Origin: Merluccius polli
Taxonomy: Eukaryota > Chordata > Actinopteri > Gadiformes > Merlucciidae
Assembly: GCA_030340625.1 (NCBI GenBank)
Contig: JAOPHQ010002865.1
Location: forward strand, 164,001 to 228,000
Reading direction: 5' to 3'
DNA: 64,000 nucleotides
How positions within the stretch are numbered: position 1 is the first letter of the stretch; every line of letters begins with the position of its first letter. Under the pieces are notes generated by a model. That model ran no database searches. It saw only the letters and a list, made by a program, of their open reading frames with translations, and was not told the DNA's origin. Below are positions 23,816 through 34,489 of the stretch, piece after piece. The translations under genes were made by a program, and so were the position numbers.

Positions 23816-26800
23816 TATTTCATAGCATTTACAACCTGAAAGGTGTACATTTTGTGTTTGTCTCCAATGTGAATTGCCAGTGGATATGCTATATGGTGGT
23901 ATGCATATGTTTTCCTTTGGTTTGAGAATTGTATTAGAAGTAACAATGTGCTTGAAAATGGAAATGAAAATAGATACAACAACTTTAGAGGACATAGTAT
24001 GCACATCCTTTATGGTGCTTAGGGCTATGTATATGCCTATATTTATCGAGAGAGAAAGTATTTTTGAAGAATGTGAGTAATGGACATTGGGCAATTTTCA
24101 AGGCTTATAGCAATGGCTAAAGCTAATCAGCCACATGACTACAGGGGACTATTGACTGCAGTGGAGAAAAGTTTTGCTTTGTTACCATGACTTTGGATGA
24201 CCTCAATTAGATTTTCTTGCCTTGTTATTTACCCAACATTTTCAAACTGCTATTATTTTATTTTGTTTGAACATTTCAAATGCGTAATTTTGTGTTTGTT
24301 TGTCTTTGTGCAAGCAAGGTCAAAGAGAGGATTTTAATCTTTAGGGTTTTTAATTGGAAAATGTGCTCTTGGAGAAACTTTGACTGGCTAAAAACATATT
24401 TTGAAAGGGACAAGGTTTTTTGGTAAACAGCTGGTGTGACATATATAGTGTTTTCTCCTTAGCTCTATTACTCTCTTCTGAATGGTAACAGGAAAGAAGT
24501 ATACATAATAATAATGCAAACAGAATACTATACATAATACATAATAACAACAACAACGTAACATCCTAAATGGTATGACATCTGTGTTGTGGCCTATTAA
24601 ACACACTGGATCTGTGCTCCTACAAGCTCCTGGCTTACTCAACACAGTAAAACACTTTTCTTTCATAAGTGTGTAAATGGACATCCTTCAACTGCTAGAT
24701 AGTCTCCTTGCTCAGGCAACCTCTACCATTCAGCAAAATGTTGTCTCTTTAAAGATATTTAGAGAATTACATCCTCTGAAAATGTTTTTTAGGTTTTTTT
24801 GCCAATAACAATCACTTTCTGAAAGGATTTCGTAAAAACAAATTGTTCGTTTACATTGTTTGTCATTGTTTGTTGTGAAGCAACGCTTGTCTGTGTGCCA
24901 ATGTTTTATCCTGGTTGTTGCCTCCATCTGTGCTGTTTTGATTTCATCCTCATGTCTGTATAATTACCCTCCGAATCCATTCTCTAACCCTAACAAACAA
25001 ATTGTTGTCTTCTGTACAAAAAAAAGTTTGCATCACAAAGAATGTTTTTTTGTACTCCCAGTCGTGAAGTTGTTTATAATAAATAATTGAACCTTTTCAA
25101 GTGTAAACTCTATTTCATTCACACTGAGTGTACTGAACTCAAAATGGGCATGTTTTCATTTGATATTCAACTGTGCAATAATACTAAGAACTTCAATGCA
25201 GATCACACTGAGCTGAGCTGTGTATTAAACGATTAGATAACATTATTTGAGTCATATTAAATAAATATGTCCCAACATAGGTGGAGTGCAGAGCACTGTG
25301 AGAGCAAAGTTTTGTAATGCTCTCATTAACTAGTTATTTTTTAAATTTGATTATCTTTGTTCCAAGTATCAGTAAGTTGCGTTGCATCATTTATGAGGAC
25401 TTTCGGCCAAAAGAAGATCCCCCACAAGATGCTTTTTGGAGTCTCGTCTGGATGTTTGGCATACGTCTTGTTCTTGGGTGCCAGATCCTGGAAATGGTGG
25501 TATTCTAGTTCTTTGACAATTTCTGCCAGAGAAATCAGTAAAAAAGCTGATACAGGAGGCTGCTGTTGCCAGAGAGATAACTGAACCCCACATATCCCTG
25601 GCTGATCACGCCCTCTAATTATCCTTGTGGAGGAAAGCAATGTATTTTTTGTTTGTATTTGTTTGTGTTTTCTTTTTAATTTGCTTCCTAAAGGCTCTCA
25701 ATATATCTGGACAGAATCGTCTGTGGCTCAAAAATGACTTGCCACACACCAAAAATGGCTTTGATCACCACACCTTTCTTTTTTTCCAGAATGAAATGTG
25801 AGCACTAATTGCCTCATGTTTTTATTGATTAGGGCTGCCTCTTCCTGTAACTCCTCATCCTCATCGTTGCTATCATGTTGTGCTCCGCCTACCAGGGCCT
25901 GCCAGGGATCACAGGTATGTGCACACAAGGCGGGGCAAACCAAGTGTTAAACATGAAAGAAGAAGAAACAGAAAACATTCTTCTCAGCACTCACGGCACT
26001 ACTTGGATAAAATTGTAGCTCTTTCCAGATATTTGTGATTTTTTTTCTTTGAAGGAACACTGTAATATTTACACAAGGAGCGATCAATGGTCAGAGTATG
26101 CCTCTAGAGATTGTTGAAATATTTGTTTTTGTTGTTGCTCTGAAGCTGCACTCGAGTTGCTTATGCTCAGATAAAAAGATGAATCACCATAATCAGAATG
26201 AATATTGATAAATTCTCTGTCTGGATTTTCTCTGTTTTCAAACAGTGAATACATGCTGGGATAACTCAATGTTTTAGTCTACACGACCACAAATACAAAT
26301 TGTGAAATCGATTTCCATTTAACTATGCGCACACTCACCTCAACAGTAAGAGGCTCAACACAACATCCTGTTACACAGTGCTCCTTTAGGGGTAGCCTGC
26401 GCAGACTGAACACTCCCCAGGCTCAGAGACTAATTTCACGCAGATCCGCTCGTAGCTGGAACATATCATACAGTAGCCGTTAATGCGAAGCAATTAATTA
26501 TCCCCCCCCCCCCCCCCCCATTTACAACAGTATCTGCCCTTGCTCGCCTTACTCAACCAACGTGAAAAAAAAGCCCATCCTCTTAATCCTACAGCAGGGG
26601 GTCCCCATGCTAATTACATTCCAGTTCTCCAGCTCTGAAATAGACCCCTGAGCACAATCAATCACTTACTTTAATATCTACGTACTGTGTGTACTTCCAA
26701 CCGCATTAGTCACTGTATTTCTTTCCACCACTCTTTATTCATTTATGTGCTGTTTTGAGTGATGCCAGGGAGGACAGTGATTGACTGGGCCGTCATAAAG

Positions 26801-27230
26801 GCTGCCAAAGGAAGCATTTAAGCTAGTGTCATTAGAGCTAATGTAAAAAAAGGGTGAGATTTCCCATTGGCTAACAACGTTTAGGGAACAGCACATGCGG
26901 CTGGGTTAACACTTTTAAGTTTAGATACATCAAAATCTTCTGTCCGATCGTGAGTGGTGCAGCAGACGCCATCGGGAACAGTTACCATTCGCAAGGGTAA
27001 CAGGAAGAGAATAAATTGATAGTAGATAATTTCATAGCACAATACCAGATCCATATCATGAAGACTTAATGCTACAGCTAATGGTTGTTGGTGTTGGTGT
27101 GTGACGTGTAAAAGACACTAACGGAGAAACGGTAAAGCAATAGAGACCATTTACACCCCTGAAGTCATGCTTCTTTGAATTATTATTTTTTTACATTGGA
27201 TCTATGTGTGAACTATAAATGTGTTTATTT
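23816..27230. other. Gene-free intergenic DNA
   Basis: About 3.4 kb with no supported exon. The segment 25340-25640 is open on both strands (99 codons on -, 75 on +) and may be a decayed transposase, but no motif is firm. An 18-base poly-C lies at 26502-26519. Confidence 0.5.
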
Positions 27231-27299
27231 GTGTTCTTTGAAACTCATTGGACACACAGGGTGTGGAGTGAGGAGGTAAGCAGGTTTGTCTAGCAAGCA

Positions 27300-28405
27300 A
27301 GTTTCCTCTCTTTACCCCCCTCAGACACCCTGATTGCAACACACATCTCAGAATGGCAGACATCTGCACATGGAGGACCGCACTAGCCTGGCAAGCCAGA
27401 CCCACATCAGAAAGATGTAGGGTCTGGCATTGCTCCATTGGCAGTGTGGGCGGGATAAACGGTTGTCTTTCAAGTTCCCTCTGCACGCAATAGGATAGCG
27501 CTACAACCAATCAGAGCAACAAAGAAGGTAATTAATCAAAACTCCGAATACATATTTATTTTCGAGGAAAGACTTCAGTGCCGCTCTTTGTTCTTTTCTC
27601 AAATAAAATGTTAACTTCAAGTCTTGAAGAGTCGCGGCCAAAGCCGAGTCGAAAGCCAAAGCTGTTCGCCAGCAGCAGCAGCCATTGTTTACCTCTAACA
27701 CGGAACCATCGCAACTCTGTCGTCATGGTAGCCCGGCTTCCGATTCCGCCCCTCACGCTGTGATTGGCCTGACAGATTTTCTGTTTCCAGCAGCGCAAAC
27801 CAACGGCGAAGGGCTAGACTGACCCTGGCTGCAAATTAAATTTGCTGCCGCTAGGGGCGTCTAGATTTCTAGGCTAGGACCGCACATCACCTGAAGCTCA
27901 ACCTTCACAAGACCGAGCTCCTCTTCATGCCAGGGAAAGACTGCCCTCACATGGACTTGCAGGTCACTGCTGAGGGCATTAATGTGCCTCCTTCCACAAC
28001 CGCGAGGAACCTCGGCATGGTCCTTGACAATCAACTGTGTTGCACTGCCGACATCACTGCAGTGGCCCGATCCTGCAGATTCGATCTCTACAACATCCAC
28101 AGGATCCGGCCCTTCCTCACGAGGGAAGCAGCACAGCTCCTGGTCCAGGCGCTCGTCGTCTCCCACCTTGAATACTGCAACTCCCTCCTGGCAGGACTGC
28201 CCCTCTCCCATGTGACCCCTCTCTTCCGTGACCTCCACTGGCTCCCTGTAGCAGCTCACATCAGATTTAAGACAATGTTGATGGCCTACAAGGCTGTCAG
28301 TGGAACTGCCCCCCCGCCCTACCTCCAAGCAATGGACCCCATGGCCCACCTTGAGCGCTTCGTTCAACTACCTCAGCCGGCTGATACCGCCATGACTAAG
28401 AGGAC
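27300..28405 (+). pseudogene. L2-type LINE ORF2, C-terminal reverse transcriptase fragment
   Basis: The + strand reads, before the hAT insertion, a weak SDT..ISEW block and, after it, KLNLHKTELLFMPGKDC in mixed frames. An open frame from 27927 then contains TARNLGMVLDNQL, VARSCRFDLYNIHRIRPFLT, LEYCNSLLAGLP and LFRDLHWLPVAAHIRFKTM. These are the thumb and C-terminal signatures of L2/Maui LINE reverse transcriptases, which copy their RNA into DNA at a nicked target. The catalytic palm is absent. LLAGLP is joined directly to LSHVTPLFRD, so about 24 residues usually present between them are missing in frame. The copy is split by a hAT at 27384-27876 and ends against an LTR element near 28405. Confidence 0.85.
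27384..27876. mobile_element. hAT-type MITE inserted in the L2 LINE
   Basis: The ends TAGCCTGGCAAGCCAGAC and TCTAGATTTCTAGGCTA are imperfect inverted repeats. The 9-mer GGACCGCAC is duplicated exactly at 27375-27383 and 27877-27885, and removing one copy plus the element restores the LINE reading frame. There is no transposase; minus and plus open frames inside are not coding. Confidence 0.85.
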
Positions 28406-29113
28406 GCAAAGGACACAGGTAGATGTTTGAATATAAATCCATTTATTGGAGATGGCAAGATGGTACAAGCCGAGCAGATGGTACATGCTGCCAGAGCTGA
28501 CAGAGCTCTCTCCTGAGTGTGTGTGAGTCTAATCAGTCAGGCCAGGTGAGGCTGGTCCACTCCACATACTCCCAACACCAAATTGAGGCTGGGGAGAATC
28601 CCCAGTCCGGAGCAGCCTGGACCTGGGCTGCTCCGGGTTGGATCCGGGGGCAGCTAGCAGCAGATGGTTGCCTGTGGAGGTTGCTGTGCTGCCTCTGCTG
28701 GGCCGTCGGGAAAGGGCTGGTGCTGGGAAGTGGCTGTCCGTTGACGCAGCTGGTGGCTCTAGGGCGTCTTCGCAGCCCTTCTATGTCTCTTCCTGGTTGG
28801 AGAAGCCGCACATTGGGCGCCAGTGTGGTAGTAGACTCTACCACACGCCACCTGCAGCTTTTCTGGGCCCCTCCAACACAGGACACAGGTAGATGTTTGA
28901 ATATAAATCCATTTATTGGAGATGGCAAGATTGTGCAAGCCAGAGCAGATGTTAACATGCTGCCATGACAGTGGCTCTCTCCTGAGCGTGTGTGTTGATA
29001 GCTGGTTTATCCTGGGTGCCATGATTGCTCCACAGGTGTGCAGCCCCACCCAGCCCCAAAATCTACTCCTGACTCAGGCCAGGTGAGGCTGTAAACCACA
29101 CACACTCCACATA
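28400..29113 (-). mobile_element. Small non-coding LTR retroelement (TRIM-like)
   Basis: Two similar segments in the same orientation, read on the minus strand, are about 29113 to 28826 and 28567 to about 28405. Both start TGTGGAGTG, share CTCAGGAGAGAGC, and share CTCCAATAAATGGATTTATA followed by TTCAAACATCTACCTGTGTC. The shared AATAAA is a plausible LTR poly(A) signal. Directly after the upstream LTR comes TGGCGCCCAATGTG (28810-28825), which resembles a lysine-tRNA primer binding site. Only about 240 bp lie between the LTRs, with no gag or pol, as in terminal-repeat retrotransposons in miniature. The downstream LTR lacks about 55 bp of its end where the L2 begins. Confidence 0.65.
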
Positions 29114-29910
29114 TGTATTCTGCCAGGGCCTGGTTGACAATTATATTTAATTAAAAAGTTATTACAGGTTTATAATGAGTTTTGGCCATAGACTGGTGCG
29201 AGGTGGAATGAAATATTGATTGTTTTCCGCTACTGGTGGTTGCAAAAAAAAAAAAATGGTGACGCTCCAAGGGAAATCTAAACCCTCAAAACGATCATTT
29301 GTAAACTGATGCCGCTACACTACATCCATATTTTTTACTGTCTATGGATTAACCCCAATACTACTGGGCCTGGCAAAGCAAACAACACCTGACCGTTTTA
29401 TCATGAACTGGACACTCGCGTAAATGCGTTGTTGTAGACCACATGGCATGGTTTGCCAATGAATGCAAATTAAATCAGTGTAGTAACAAATCCTTCACCT
29501 CATTGATTGACATGTGTCTTCCCACCCCAACCCCCACCCCCATGCGTGTGCCAATGTGAGTACATAAATCGCTCGGCCAGCATTCAGGCATCCTACCTAT
29601 ACAGCCCTGAAAATTACAGTTCTGATTGTTCGGATTGATGATTGGTGATGTTTAGGAATGAAAACAAAATATAATATATAACATGTTGGGGAAGTATTGT
29701 TGTGAGGGCTGAGTTACGTGTAGGTCTATTATTCGCCTGTTCGCTTTACCAACCCCCCAGATATACAATCACATTCAGGAAGTTAATTAGTTAATTAGTC
29801 GCCCGGCCAAAACATTTGCAGACCAGACTGGAAGGCTGTACATATGGGGGCCATTTTGAGGCAGGCATGTTGCCGCTCGACTGTAACGTGGGAATAGAAT
29901 TACATTAATT
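29114..29910. other. Gene-free intergenic DNA
   Basis: No supported exon or element ends. An AC/CCC-rich stretch lies at 29520-29545. Confidence 0.45.
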
Positions 29911-29915
29911 GTGGT

Positions 29916-29960
<45 letters not shown>
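29911..29960. repeat. (TG)n microsatellite
   Basis: About 24 dinucleotide units. Confidence 0.95.
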
Positions 29961-29963
<3 letters not shown>

Positions 29964-30157
29964 TATGGGTGGGTATGTGTAGGTAGCATCTTATCAGTTG
30001 CAGTTTGATCTCTTGGAAGGCAGTATTATAGCCAGCCAGGTTGTCCTGCACCCTGGGACTGCAATTTGAATGCCTGCCTTCCTGCTAAAGCAAGCAAGCG
30101 AGAGAAAGAGAGAGTCAGTGAGCACTGAAATTACCTTTCGGACACAAGCGGTAATCG

Positions 30158-30186
30158 GAGAGTCTGCATCTCTAATGCAGACTCTC
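30158..30186. repeat. Perfect 12 bp inverted repeat, 5 nt loop
   Basis: GAGAGTCTGCAT, loop CTCTA, then ATGCAGACTCTC. Confidence 0.85.
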
Positions 30187-30590
30187 AGGCAGATTTCTTT
30201 GGCGCTGTGCTTGACTTTGAATAAAGAACTTCAACAAAGAGCTAAGAGCTAATGCTAGCACTTACTGGATGCACTTGGAAGAAAAAAACCCTGTCTTTTT
30301 TATGTGTCATGGTTGTGTTGAAATAAAGATTGGCTGCTTGTTATTGCATAACAGTCAAAAACACAGTGGAAAATAAAAGTCCTGCCGTGTTTTTATTCCC
30401 ATCCATCCATGTGTGAGCCCAGCTGATCTCATGCATTAGCTGTGCCTTTGGGTTCTGCTAATTAGCTAAACTAATTAGTGAGTCCACATGGTTGGCTCAC
30501 TGTTATTGGAAGCACTTTTATTTTTGTAAATGTGGAATTTCCTCCCCTGAAGACAGACCACTATTGTGCTATAGTGATACATTTAACAGT

Positions 30591-30593
<3 letters not shown>

Positions 30594-30648
<55 letters not shown>

Positions 30649-30796
30649 ATGGTCATGTGTTTGAGGCTGAAGGGAAGGGGTGGTGGTTTTGGGAGAGAGA
30701 GAGTGTGTGTGTATGTGTGTGCATTGTGTGTGGGTGTGTGCATGTGTTTGTGGCTGTGTGTGTGTGCTTAAGGGAAGGGGGGGTGGTTTTGGGAGA

Positions 30797-30875
<79 letters not shown>
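30594..30875. repeat. Compound (TG)n with duplicated GGGAAGGGG unit
   Basis: Three TG tracts separated by two copies of a block reading AAGGGAAGGGG, then GGTGGTTTTGGGAGAG (near 30670 and 30770). The repeat evidently expanded as a TG plus G-rich compound unit. Confidence 0.9.
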
Positions 30876-30876
<1 letters not shown>

Positions 30877-31619
30877 GTCTGGTGGTCTATCCCGCCTGGT
30901 ACCCCTGTGGTAGAGCTGTGGTAGATGCTTTACTGTATCACAAAAGCAAGACACTCACAGAACCTGAGGGTGTTTTTCCTTGTTTCCCTGTGGGCCCAGC
31001 CACCCCTGAAACTGTCTTCCCCTAACCCTCTTCCATCATGCTCCAGGGAAGGGTTTAATAATCACAGGCCAAAGCAGAGCCATAAGACGCCCATCCAAGC
31101 TCTCCCTCTGTAACGCCCCGACGCTTTTAAACAGACGAGGCAGCGCTAAAACCCTGAGCAGCACCCTGCCGTTGTAAACTGGAATCGTAAATGCAAACAA
31201 GCGAGCGTATTGTACCTTAATGATGAGTGCCGGTTGGGCCCGCCGCAAGGTTAAATGCTGCCATAAAACGAAAATATATAGCACATGTAATTGTTGCTGT
31301 TTCGCGTAATTCCCCACACTCGTTTCCTCATGATGGATAGTTTTAGAAATGCAATAATATCATTCTGTACGTTGTGTTGTACTGCTCTTAGGCTGATGCC
31401 AAACAGCTGAGTAGACACTTTTTTTTATTCCTGCTAATGAGGTACTCTTTTATCAAGGCTTGGTTAATGGGGAGCTCCTCTACGGCCTGTCATGCTATCT
31501 GAAACACTTTGCTGAACCAATTTAGTTAATCTGTGCCTTATCCAGTGCAAGAGGATGATGTCACCATCACCACTGGAAGGCCTAATGTCGCCTAAACATA
31601 ATGAGCTTTCAGCCTCGGT
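30876..31619. other. Gene-free intergenic DNA
   Basis: No exon, RNA gene or transposon ends recognised. Confidence 0.45.
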
Positions 31620-32077
31620 ATTACCAATGTTTTCCATTACCAATGTTTATTATTACCAATGTTTATTATTTCCAATGTTTATCATTACCAATGTTTTCCA
31701 TTACCAATGTCTATCATTACCAATGTTTATCATTACCAATTTTTTCCATCACCAATGTTTTCCATTACCAATGTTTATCTTAGGGCGGCTGTGGTGCAGG
31801 AGGTAGAGAGGGTTGGCTAGTAATCAGAAGGTTGCTAAATCGATTCCCGGTTACTCCTAGCTAAGTGCCGAGGTGTCCCTGAGCAAGACACCTAACCCTA
31901 CTGCTCCCAGTGAGCTGGCTGTCGCCTTGCATGACTGACCTGCCGTCGGAGTATGAATGGGTGAATGTGAGGCAATAATTGTAAAGCGCTTTGATTGGTC
32001 ATACCTATGAGAAAGCACTATATAAATGCAGTCCATTTACCATCATTATGAATGTTTTCCATTACCAATGTTTTCGT
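31620..32077 (+). repeat. ATTACCAATGTTTATC minisatellite, split by a SINE
   Basis: About ten 16-18 bp units varying as CATTACCAATGTTTTC and TATTACCAATGTTTAT at 31620-31781, resuming with two units at 32041-32077 after the SINE. Repetitive translations such as FPLPMFIITN are not coding. Confidence 0.9.
31783..32043 (+). mobile_element. tRNA-derived SINE inside the minisatellite
   Basis: Starts GGGCGGCTGTGGTGCAGGAG followed by GTAGAG (box A-like), carries a degenerate box B (AAATCGATTCCCGG), then TGTCCCTGAGCAAGACACCT, and ends AAAGCACTATATAAATGCAG with GTCCATTTACC. This matches a very common teleost SINE as I remember it. It is about 260 bp, near full length. Confidence 0.8.
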
Positions 32078-32337
32078 TGAAGCCCAAGTGCTGCCGTGGG
32101 CATAGCAGACCGCTGGGATCCTCCACCTTGCAACAATTGCGCTCAAAATTTAAACAATTTCAAATTTGACCCCCAGACTTCACTGAAGTGCATCCAATCA
32201 GATTACAGCCTTACTTGATGTTCTGAAACCAACAGAAGCTAAAGGCTTTCTTAATTTCTAAACACAAATACGGGTTTTATGAGTTATGGATTTTATGAGA
32301 AGAATAATAAGATATTGAAACACCACCTGCTCTCAAT

Positions 32338-32685
32338 TAAAACTCCACCCCTTCCCTCCCCCTCCAACCCTCTCTACCTCCACCTCCCTCCCTCCAACTT
32401 CAACCCTCTCTACCTCCACCTCCCTCCCACCCCTCCAACCCTCTCTACCTCCACCTCCCTCCCTCCAACTTCAACCCTCTCTACCTCCACCTCCCTCCCA
32501 CCCCTCCAACCCTCTCTACCTCCACCTCCCTCCCACCCCTCCAACCCTCTCTATCTCCACCTCCCTCCCTCCAACTTCAACCCTCTCTACCTCCACCTCC
32601 CTCCCCCTCCAACCCTCTCTACCTCCACCTCCCTCCCTCCCCCTCCAACCCCCTCTATCTCCACCCACCCCCACTCAAATGTCCA
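32338..32685 (+). repeat. Pyrimidine minisatellite (CCCTCTCTACCTCCACCTCC)
   Basis: About 350 bp of units containing CTACCTCCACCTCCCTCC joined by either CCAACTTCAACCCTCT or CACCCCTCCAACCCTCT, so two unit types of about 36-40 bp alternate. The + strand is almost free of purine runs. The open frame through it is repetitive and not coding. Confidence 0.92.
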
Positions 32686-33004
32686 TCTCACTTGTTCACA
32701 TGTATTCCATTTTGTCAATACTCAATCAATATGTCACAAATTATTTGTGATTATTATTAATTGTCAAAATCAATCAACTTAATTTTAAAATGTATATAAT
32801 GAGCCAAACAGCAGTACAGAAAAACTGTTCAATTAGTAACTGCATTATGTAACAATCCAGTATATGTTTAAATAGATAAATAATTGATGATACAGATCAA
32901 TACATGATATGATCTTCCCTGATTGTTATTTCACAAATACAGACCACGTCTTTAACAGTATGCAGTTAAGTTATGTCATTAGCAGGTAGCTGGGGGATGG
33001 AGAA

Positions 33005-33855
33005 CTCTGAAGCTGAAGCTTAGATAGTAGGTAAGTAGCGGGCTAGATAGTAGCGAGGAGAGAGGAGGTAGAGGGCTAGATAGCAGGGAGGAGAGGGGGT
33101 GGAGGGCTAGATAGCAGAGAGGTGAAGGGTTAGATAGTAGAGGGATGCAGGATTAGATAGTAGGGAGGAGAGTGCTAGATAGTAGAGTGGTGGAGGGCTA
33201 GATAGGGAGGAGAGGGGAGGTGGAGGGTTAGATAGTAGGGAGGAGAGGGCTAGATAGCAGGGAGGTGGAGGGTTAGGTAGAAGGGAGGAGAGGGGAGGTG
33301 GAGGGTTAGATAGTAGGGAGGAGAGGAGAGGTGGAGGTTAAGATAGTATCGAGGAGAGAGGAGATGGGGTGTGAGATAGTAGGGATGAGAGGGAAGGTGG
33401 AGGGTTAGATAGTAGGGAGGTGGATGGCTAAATAGCAGGGAGGTGGAGGGTTAGATAGTAGGGATGTTGATGGCTAAATAGCAGGGAAATGGAGGGTAAG
33501 ATAGAAGAGAGGAGGTGAAGGGTTAGATAATAGGGAGGAGAGGGGATGTGGAGAGTAAGATAGGAGAGGGGAGGTGAAGCGTGAAATAATAGGGAGGAGA
33601 GGGGAGGCGGAGGGTCAGAGAGTAGGGAGGTGTAGGGTTAGATAGTAGGAAGGAAAGGAGAGGTGGAGGGTTAAATAGTAGGGAGGAGACTGGGAGGTAG
33701 AGGGTTGGATAGTAGGGGGGAGAGGGGAGGTAGAGAGTTAGATAGGGAGGAGAGGGGAGGTCAAAGGTAAGATAGTAGGGAGTTGGAAGGTTAGATAGTA
33801 GGGATGAGAGGGGGTGGAGGGTTAGATAGTAGGGAGGAGAGGGGGTTGGATGGTG
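33005..33855 (+). repeat. Purine minisatellite (GGAGGGTTAGATAGTAGGGA)
   Basis: About 850 bp of imperfect 30-45 bp units built from GGTGGAGGGTTAGATAGTAG and GGAGGAGAGGGGA. It is strongly purine-rich on the + strand and lies 320 bp from the pyrimidine array. Translation of the minus strand is low-complexity. Confidence 0.92.
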
Positions 33856-34189
33856 GAGGCGTGGTCTTTCTCCAGAACTTCCATATTTATTTATTTTTAT
33901 CAACTTTTATCAGCTATATAATTTATAGAGTTTTTATACACAAATTGACAATGTTAAAGCGATTGTTAGTGACAGTGTCATGTTACAGTAGTGCAGTAGA
34001 AAACACAACAAAATACAATACATAGCAACTACAAGGAAAACACAACACACAAACAAACATTCAACTTAGCCATATTTCATATATTATATTATTACAGTAA
34101 ATATAATAACCTCACTCTTCAGGTCAGAATAAACATGAATACATTTTAAAAAATTAAAGCTGCTGGCAGCCTCAAAAGGTATTCACATC

Positions 34190-34440
34190 ACGCACCGCCA
34201 TCCCCAGCGACTGCGACCCCAGCAACTGCCCTTTTCCTGCAATTGGCAGGGGCACATCACTCGGGGCGATGAGATAAGTTTCCCCAAGCGATTTTGAGCA
34301 TTTGTGCTTAGTTTAGCATTTATTCCAATTGACACTGTGACGTCATTTATTAAGCTACCTTCACCAAACTTGGTACACTTCTTAAGTGGGATGTCCTCTA
34401 TGTGTCTACCTAGTTTCAAGGCCTAGTGCCTAGTTTCAAC
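34190..34440 (-). repeat. Dispersed repeat family C, copy 2
   Basis: Inverted relative to 7640-7935, sharing GCTTAGTTTAGCATTTATTC, TGACACTGTGACGTCA, CCAAACTTGGTACACTT and GTGGGATGTCCTCT. It abuts the 3' end of the L1-like LINE. Confidence 0.6.
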
Positions 34441-34489
34441 ATATAAATCCTTGAATTATTTAAGTCCAAGGTTGGACCATGGACAATGC

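Noticed and set aside
25341..25640. Overlapping open frames on both strands, 75-99 codons
   Set aside because: A faint resemblance to Tc1-like transposase in mixed frames was considered, but no catalytic motif or inverted ends support it.
27861..28367. 168-codon minus frame
   Set aside because: Antisense shadow of the L2 reverse transcriptase fragment at 27927-28405.
30478..31025. Cysteine/valine- and threonine/histidine-rich open frames
   Set aside because: Translation of (TG)n and (CA)n repeats. The same applies to frames at 12677-13000, 13646-14038, 60178-60781 and 63095-63518.
31783..32043. A genuine tRNA gene
   Set aside because: Box A and box B resemblance is present, but no cloverleaf can be formed and the tail matches a known SINE; the same holds for 23650 and 58140.
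32279..32782. 167-codon proline/leucine/serine-rich frame
   Set aside because: Translation of the pyrimidine minisatellite; composition follows the repeat unit.
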